From: JBCDBY01 sp039182715
GTDB taxonomy: Bacteria > Planctomycetota > PLA2
Length of the DNA: 9,231 nucleotides
Reading direction: 5' to 3'
NCBI GenBank assembly: GCA_039182715.1
Contig: JBCDBY010000184.1
Span: 1-9,231 of the forward strand
The first letter of the stretch is position 1. Every line of letters begins with the position of its first letter. The position numbers were made by a program, and so were the translations under genes. Below the pieces are notes generated by a model. That model was given only the letters and a program-made list of their open reading frames with translations. It made no database searches and was not told the origin of the DNA. Positions 5,635 to 9,231 of this stretch are shown piece by piece.

Positions 5635-8448
5635 CTACTCAGGGAGTTGGAGGATGTCGACTTGGTTGCCGCGTTGGAGGGCGATGGAGCGGTTGCGGAT
5701 GCCCCAGCGGACGACGTCGTCGGGGAGCGGGATGCGGACGCCCTTGCCTTCGCGGACGTGCAGGACCTGGAGCTCGTCGTCGATGCGGGCGGCGTAGCGT
5801 TCGCCGTCCCAGCGCCAGTCTTCGGCGTACTCGACGGCGAAACGCGGCTCGAACTCCGCTCCCTCGAAGCGGTAGTTCCAAAGCCACATCGCGTTACGCG
5901 TGTAGACCAACGCGAGCGCGCCGTCGCGATTCGACGGTTCGACCATGTGCACCGGCATCGCGCTGAGTATGCGTCGGCCCTCGTGCCTCGACTCGATGCG
6001 CGTGACGCGAAACGCGTAGTGCATCCAGTGCCGGCGCGACGCGCGCGGCACGAGGTCGGAGTCAAGCTGCAGGCCGTAGCCCGGAGGTCCGAAGACGCGC
6101 CATCCGCCGGCGCGCCGGCGGATGGGCCACGTGTCCTCCCGCAGTGCGTTCCGAACGGGCGACACGCGGTTGGACCCGCGGCGACTCGTCACCGCCCACC
6201 ATCCCTGCCGTGGATCGAACCGCACGCCGTCCGCCCCGGTCCAGTCGGGCAACGGCGTTTTCGCTCCCGAACCCGGACGCTGCACGGTGCGGCCCGCGAG
6301 CAGCGCGACTCCGCCGTCGTCGAGCCAAATCGCCTGGCGCGCTCGGTGTCGCGTCCTCTCGGGGTAGACGTCGAACACGCCCGCCTCCGTCTCCACCATG
6401 ACCGCCGTCCCGTCGGGCGACGGCAGCGGATCACCCCACGGCGTTTCGATCTCGAAGGTGCGGACCGGCTCGTAGGGCATCGCCGTCCACGAGGCGGCGG
6501 GCAGCTCGCGCGCGAAGGGATCCTTGACGACGTCGACCGCGAACCATCGCAGGCCGCACGCGAGGAACGCCACGAACGCCGCCGCCAGCAGGACGCCGTA
6601 CCAGCGCCGGAGAAGCACGGCCACGCCCGCGGCGAGCGGAAGCAGCACGACGATGCCGTGCCGCGCGAAGCTGTGGACGCGCAGCGCCACGTCACCGTCC
6701 GCGAACGTCCACAGCGGCGGCAGCGCAAGGACCAGGGCCAAGGCGAGCAGGGCGCCGCCCGTCCGCACGTCGCTTCCGTGCCCGGAGAACGCGCCCCGCA
6801 CGGAAATCCAGAGCAGCGCGGTCCCGAGCAGCATCAGCACGAGCAGCGCGATCGGGTTGTGCACCGCGAGCGAGACCGGCCCGAGCAGCGAGGCGTGCAC
6901 GCCGGCGAACAGCGTCATCGCTCCGTAGGCGCGCAGGCGCATCCGCGTCGGCCGGACGTTGGCGGCGATCGCGACGCCCAGAAGCACGAAGACCGCCCAG
7001 ACGGGGTAGCCGCCGGCCAGCAGAAGCAGCAGGGTGAAGAGCGTCGCCAGATGCAGAAGACGCGCGACCGGCAGCGTCCACGCGTTCGTGCGCAGCGGGG
7101 CGAGGCGCGTGTCGAGTCCGTCGAGCTGCGGACGGAGGCGCGCGACGTCCTCCTCGCGGAGGGGGAACTTGTGCACCGTCTCGTCCGTCGTCACGAGCCG
7201 CAGACGCCTGTTCACGATCCGCATCTCCACCAGCGCCTCGGGCGCGACACGCAGATCATCGACCAGGAAGCCCTCGTCGTCGACGATCAGCTTTCGATCG
7301 CTCTTGCGCGACACGTACTCGGCTGCTTCGAGCGGCGCGCTCTCCGCGGTCGTGCCGCGAATCGCCTGGATGCGCCGCGCGAGGCTGGGATGCGTCGAGA
7401 CCGCCTCCGCCTGCGCGTCGAGGCGGCGCGGCAGATGGTTCGCTTCGTGCAGCGCTTCGAGCGCCTCGACCAGCGACTCGGGATCGCCGGTGAGCTCCAC
7501 CGCACGCGCATCGCTGAACCGTTCGCGATCCTGCATGCCCGCCGCCCGCACGAGCGTGGTGCCAAGCAGGATGGGAAACCAGAACCAGAGAAAGACGTCC
7601 GTGCTGCCCGGCGCGAACTGGTCGAGCAGCGGCACGGCAAACACGCCGAGCGCCAGGACGATCAGTCCGAGCAGCTCCCAGCGCTGGAGCGTCTTGCGAT
7701 CGAAGTCCTCCAGGTGCGCGAGCTCGTGCGCAAAAATGGCGCGCTGCTGGCTCGGCGTGAGCCGTTCGAGCAGCGTGCGCGTAAAGAGCACCGCCGGCTG
7801 GCGCAACGACGGAAGCGCGAAGGCGTTCACGAGCGAGGCGCGCGGCGACCCGAACGCGTAGATGTCGGGTCGCGGCGCGCTCGACTTCTCGAGGATGTCG
7901 GCAAACCGGTCCGGCTCGACCGGCTCGGTATCGAGCAGGCGGATGGCGGCTTCGACCAGCCGATTGCCCCAGAACCAGAGCACGACGCCCGCGACCAGCG
8001 CGACTCCCCAGCCCGCGAGGCCGGGCAGCGTGTGCACCACGAAGGGCAGCAGCAGCAGCACGTACCAGACGCCATAGAGCGCGAGGATGTTGCGCAGGAT
8101 GCTGCCGATCTCCTCCCCCATCGTCGTGCCCTCGCGGAAGTGCCGCCGCCGCACCGCGCGGCCGCCGAGGCGACTGCCGATGCCGCCCGCGATGAGGATG
8201 GTCACGACCGCCGGCACGAGGCTCGGCTCGAAGAGCGAGACGTCGAAGGCGGCGGTCGAGATGGCCGGCAGCGACACGCAGACGAGGAACATCCAGAAGC
8301 TGGAGCGCGCCCGAAACCGCTGGATGCGGTCGGTGAGCCGCTCATCCGCCTCGGCCCGCACCAGCGGCAGGCCGAGCAGCCAGGTGCCGAGGGCCGCCAG
8401 CACCACCGCCGCGGCGATGCAGATGACCCACACGCCGACCTTCGTCAC
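5635..8448 (-). CDS. Polytopic membrane M48 metallopeptidase with second membrane block and C-terminal beta-rich domain
   Basis: I chose the GTG at 8448 (937 residues) because GGAGG lies 5 nt upstream and the protein then begins directly with a membrane helix; a TTG at 8493 would add 15 polar residues. About five hydrophobic segments (roughly 4-27, 51-70, 77-92, 118-140, 143-161) precede an M48 peptidase domain with VNAFALP at 207-213, HELAH at 241-245 (His241, Glu242, His245), the third zinc ligand Glu309 and Asp313 in RERFSDARA, and STHPSLARRI at 351-360. Two helices sit between HELAH and Glu309, as in HtpX-type enzymes. A small soluble region (about 383-438) is followed by about seven more hydrophobic segments (459-637) and a soluble ~300-residue tail with short beta-strand patterns (SPDGTAVMVE, AIWLDDGGVALL), possibly a propeller. 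HtpX/Ste24-like proteins are about 290-480 residues, so this is a large extension. Membrane-protein quality control or signalling is inferred only. Confidence 0.88.
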   Translation of the reverse strand: MTKVGVWVICIAAAVVLAALGTWLLGLPLVRAEADERLTDRIQRFRARSSFWMFLVCVSLPAISTAAFDVSLFEPSLVPAVVTILIAGGIGSRLGGRAVRRRHFREGTTMGEEIGSILRNILALYGVWYVLLLLPFVVHTLPGLAGWGVALVAGVVLWFWGNRLVEAAIRLLDTEPVEPDRFADILEKSSAPRPDIYAFGSPRASLVNAFALPSLRQPAVLFTRTLLERLTPSQQRAIFAHELAHLEDFDRKTLQRWELLGLIVLALGVFAVPLLDQFAPGSTDVFLWFWFPILLGTTLVRAAGMQDRERFSDARAVELTGDPESLVEALEALHEANHLPRRLDAQAEAVSTHPSLARRIQAIRGTTAESAPLEAAEYVSRKSDRKLIVDDEGFLVDDLRVAPEALVEMRIVNRRLRLVTTDETVHKFPLREEDVARLRPQLDGLDTRLAPLRTNAWTLPVARLLHLATLFTLLLLLAGGYPVWAVFVLLGVAIAANVRPTRMRLRAYGAMTLFAGVHASLLGPVSLAVHNPIALLVLMLLGTALLWISVRGAFSGHGSDVRTGGALLALALVLALPPLWTFADGDVALRVHSFARHGIVVLLPLAAGVAVLLRRWYGVLLAAAFVAFLACGLRWFAVDVVKDPFARELPAASWTAMPYEPVRTFEIETPWGDPLPSPDGTAVMVETEAGVFDVYPERTRHRARQAIWLDDGGVALLAGRTVQRPGSGAKTPLPDWTGADGVRFDPRQGWWAVTSRRGSNRVSPVRNALREDTWPIRRRAGGWRVFGPPGYGLQLDSDLVPRASRRHWMHYAFRVTRIESRHEGRRILSAMPVHMVEPSNRDGALALVYTRNAMWLWNYRFEGAEFEPRFAVEYAEDWRWDGERYAARIDDELQVLHVREGKGVRIPLPDDVVRWGIRNRSIALQRGNQVDILQLPE
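6100..6125. repeat. 26-bp perfect palindrome inside the M48 gene
   Basis: The half-site CCATCCGCCGGCG (6100-6112) is followed immediately by its exact reverse complement (6113-6125), with no spacer; the next bases (6099/6126) do not pair. On the minus strand it encodes PIRRRAGGW in the C-terminal soluble domain, so the reading frame is intact. It could form a strong cruciform or mRNA hairpin. Confidence 0.85.
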
Positions 8449-8513
8449 GCCCGCCTCCGGGCATCCGGAACTGCCGCTCTTTCGTACATCCAAAGCGGGA
8501 TTATCCCCCAGCC
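8449..8513. promoter_or_regulatory. 65-bp divergent promoter region between the M48 and exonuclease genes
   Basis: The 11-bp palindrome GGGATTATCCC (8497-8507) dominates this gap. Read leftward it contains GATAAT (8505-8500), five of six bases of the bacterial -10 consensus, about 50 nt before the M48 GTG. Read rightward it contains TATCCC starting 12 nt before the exonuclease ATG. Overlapping divergent -10 boxes, or a shared operator, are both possible. No good -35 box is visible for either direction, and the exonuclease ATG has no Shine-Dalgarno. Confidence 0.4.
8454..8458 (-). promoter_or_regulatory. Shine-Dalgarno GGAGG that decides the M48 gene start
   Basis: GGAGG on the minus strand is separated by 5 nt (CGGGC) from the GTG at 8448-8446. 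It is the best ribosome binding site in the window and supports that GTG over the TTG 45 nt upstream, which has no such site. Confidence 0.7.
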
Positions 8514-9231
8514 ATGCCCCTCGTCGCGCTCTCTCCCGAAGGTCTCTACTGCGAGGCCGGCCGATTCCACGTCGACCCGTGGCGTGGGGTCGATCGCGCG
8601 ATCGTGACGCACGCCCACGCGGACCACGCGCGCCCGGGATCGCGCACCTATCTCGCCTCGGCCGAGGGCGAGGGCGTGCTGCGCGAACGGGTCGGCGCCG
8701 ACGCCTCCATCGACACGCTGGCGTGGGGCGAGAGCCGGGCCGTGAACGGCGTGCGCGTCTCGATGCATCCGGCCGGACACATCCTCGGCTCGGCGCAGGT
8801 GCGGCTCGAGTACCGGGGCCAGGTCTGCGTGGTGAGCGGCGACTACCGCGACGCCGAGCCGGTGCGCTGCCACACCTTCATCAGCGAGTCGACGTTCGGC
8901 CTGCCCATCTACCGATGGCGCCCGGAGTCGGAGATCGTCGCGGACATTTGCGCCTGGTGGGATGCCAACCGCGCGGACGGCAAGACGAGCGTGCTCTTCG
9001 CCTACGCGCTCGGCAAGGCGCAACGCATTCTCGCGGGCCTCGTGCCGTGCAAAGCGCCGGTGCTCGTGCACGGCGCGGTCGCTCGCTTCCTGCCCCACTA
9101 CGCGGCGGCAGGAATCGAAATGCCGGCGACACGCCCCGCCGATCTCGACGCGGCGAAAGAGACACGCGGCGAAGCGCTCGTGATTGCGCCGCCGTCCGCC
9201 TTCGGCACGACGTGGCTGCGCAAGTTCAAGC
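8514..9231 (+). CDS. Ligase-associated DNA exonuclease, MBL fold (3' end cut by window edge)
   Basis: The frame runs open from the ATG at 8514 to the window end, giving 239 residues of a protein that in this family is about 330-340. It is an SNM1/Artemis-like metallo-beta-lactamase nuclease of the type called ligase-associated DNA exonuclease, a cytosolic metal-dependent DNase thought to act in DNA repair. Evidence: GLYCEAGRFHVDPW at 10-23, HAHADH at 33-38 followed by ARPGS, PAGHILGSAQVRLEYRG at 86-102 (His89), SGDY at 108-111 (Asp110), the diagnostic SESTFGLPIYRW at 124-135, AYALGKAQRILAGL at 163-176 and LVHGAV at 184-189. The GLY...DPW start matches the family, so the ATG is secure. In other bacteria this gene adjoins an ATP-dependent DNA ligase and an Lhr-type helicase; those would lie to the right, outside the window. 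The loop after SGDY appears shorter than usual. Confidence 0.93.
   Translation, partial: MPLVALSPEGLYCEAGRFHVDPWRGVDRAIVTHAHADHARPGSRTYLASAEGEGVLRERVGADASIDTLAWGESRAVNGVRVSMHPAGHILGSAQVRLEYRGQVCVVSGDYRDAEPVRCHTFISESTFGLPIYRWRPESEIVADICAWWDANRADGKTSVLFAYALGKAQRILAGLVPCKAPVLVHGAVARFLPHYAAAGIEMPATRPADLDAAKETRGEALVIAPPSAFGTTWLRKFK

Noticed and set aside
8449..8493. TTG start at 8493 for the M48 gene
   Set aside because: It has no Shine-Dalgarno and adds a polar 15-residue N-terminus (MDVRKSGSSGCPEAG), whereas the GTG at 8448 has GGAGG at good spacing and begins at the first membrane helix.
8591..8604. 14-bp palindrome CGATCGCGCGATCG inside the exonuclease gene
   Set aside because: A palindrome of this length is expected about once by chance in a GC-rich window of this size, and it encodes family-conserved residues (VDRAIVTH).
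5647..8607. A 986-codon open frame on the plus strand opposite the M48 gene
   Set aside because: It is the antisense of a gene with clear M48 motifs and membrane helices. Its product is an Arg/Glu/His/Gln/Ala-rich mix without domains, which is typical of antisense frames in GC-rich DNA.

Overview
This is a GC-rich bacterial window that is almost entirely coding. It holds six genes, the first and last cut by the window edges. Nothing in it fixes the taxon. High GC, several exported hydrolases or scaffold proteins, and weak Shine-Dalgarno signals would fit Planctomycetota, Myxococcota or Acidobacteriota (inference only).

Layout: (1) 2-1213 (+), the C-terminal bulk of an exported protein with carboxypeptidase-regulatory-like beta-sandwich domains; (2) 1291-2466 (-), a patatin-like phospholipase with a lipoprotein signal; (3) 2517-3965 (+), a secreted zinc peptidase of the M64 (IgA peptidase-like) family with an N-terminal TPR-like segment; (4) 4222-5616 (+), a CPSF-type metallo-beta-lactamase/beta-CASP ribonuclease; (5) 5635-8448 (-), a large polytopic membrane protein with an M48 metallopeptidase core, a second membrane block and a C-terminal beta-rich domain; (6) 8514-9231 (+), the first 239 residues of a ligase-associated DNA exonuclease (MBL fold).

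Genes 1/2 and 4/5 converge, genes 2/3 and 5/6 diverge across 50 and 65 bp, and genes 3/4 are tandem but separated by a 256-bp non-coding gap. This is not one operon. The left half concerns the cell envelope or exterior (lipoprotein lipase, exported peptidase, exported adhesion-like protein). The right half has two MBL nucleases, one for RNA and one for DNA, on either side of a membrane protease. The exonuclease predicts an ATP-dependent DNA ligase and an Lhr-type helicase just beyond the right edge.

The most interesting non-coding signals are three. Genes 2, 4 and 6 share a start architecture (GCGGG, then TA exactly 12/11 nt before ATG, and no Shine-Dalgarno) that suggests leaderless promoters. 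The 8-mer GCGGGTTA occurs four times at the two borders of the 256-bp gap. A perfect 26-bp palindrome lies inside the M48 gene. I found no RNA gene, CRISPR array, insertion sequence or prophage, and no clear new defence-type system.
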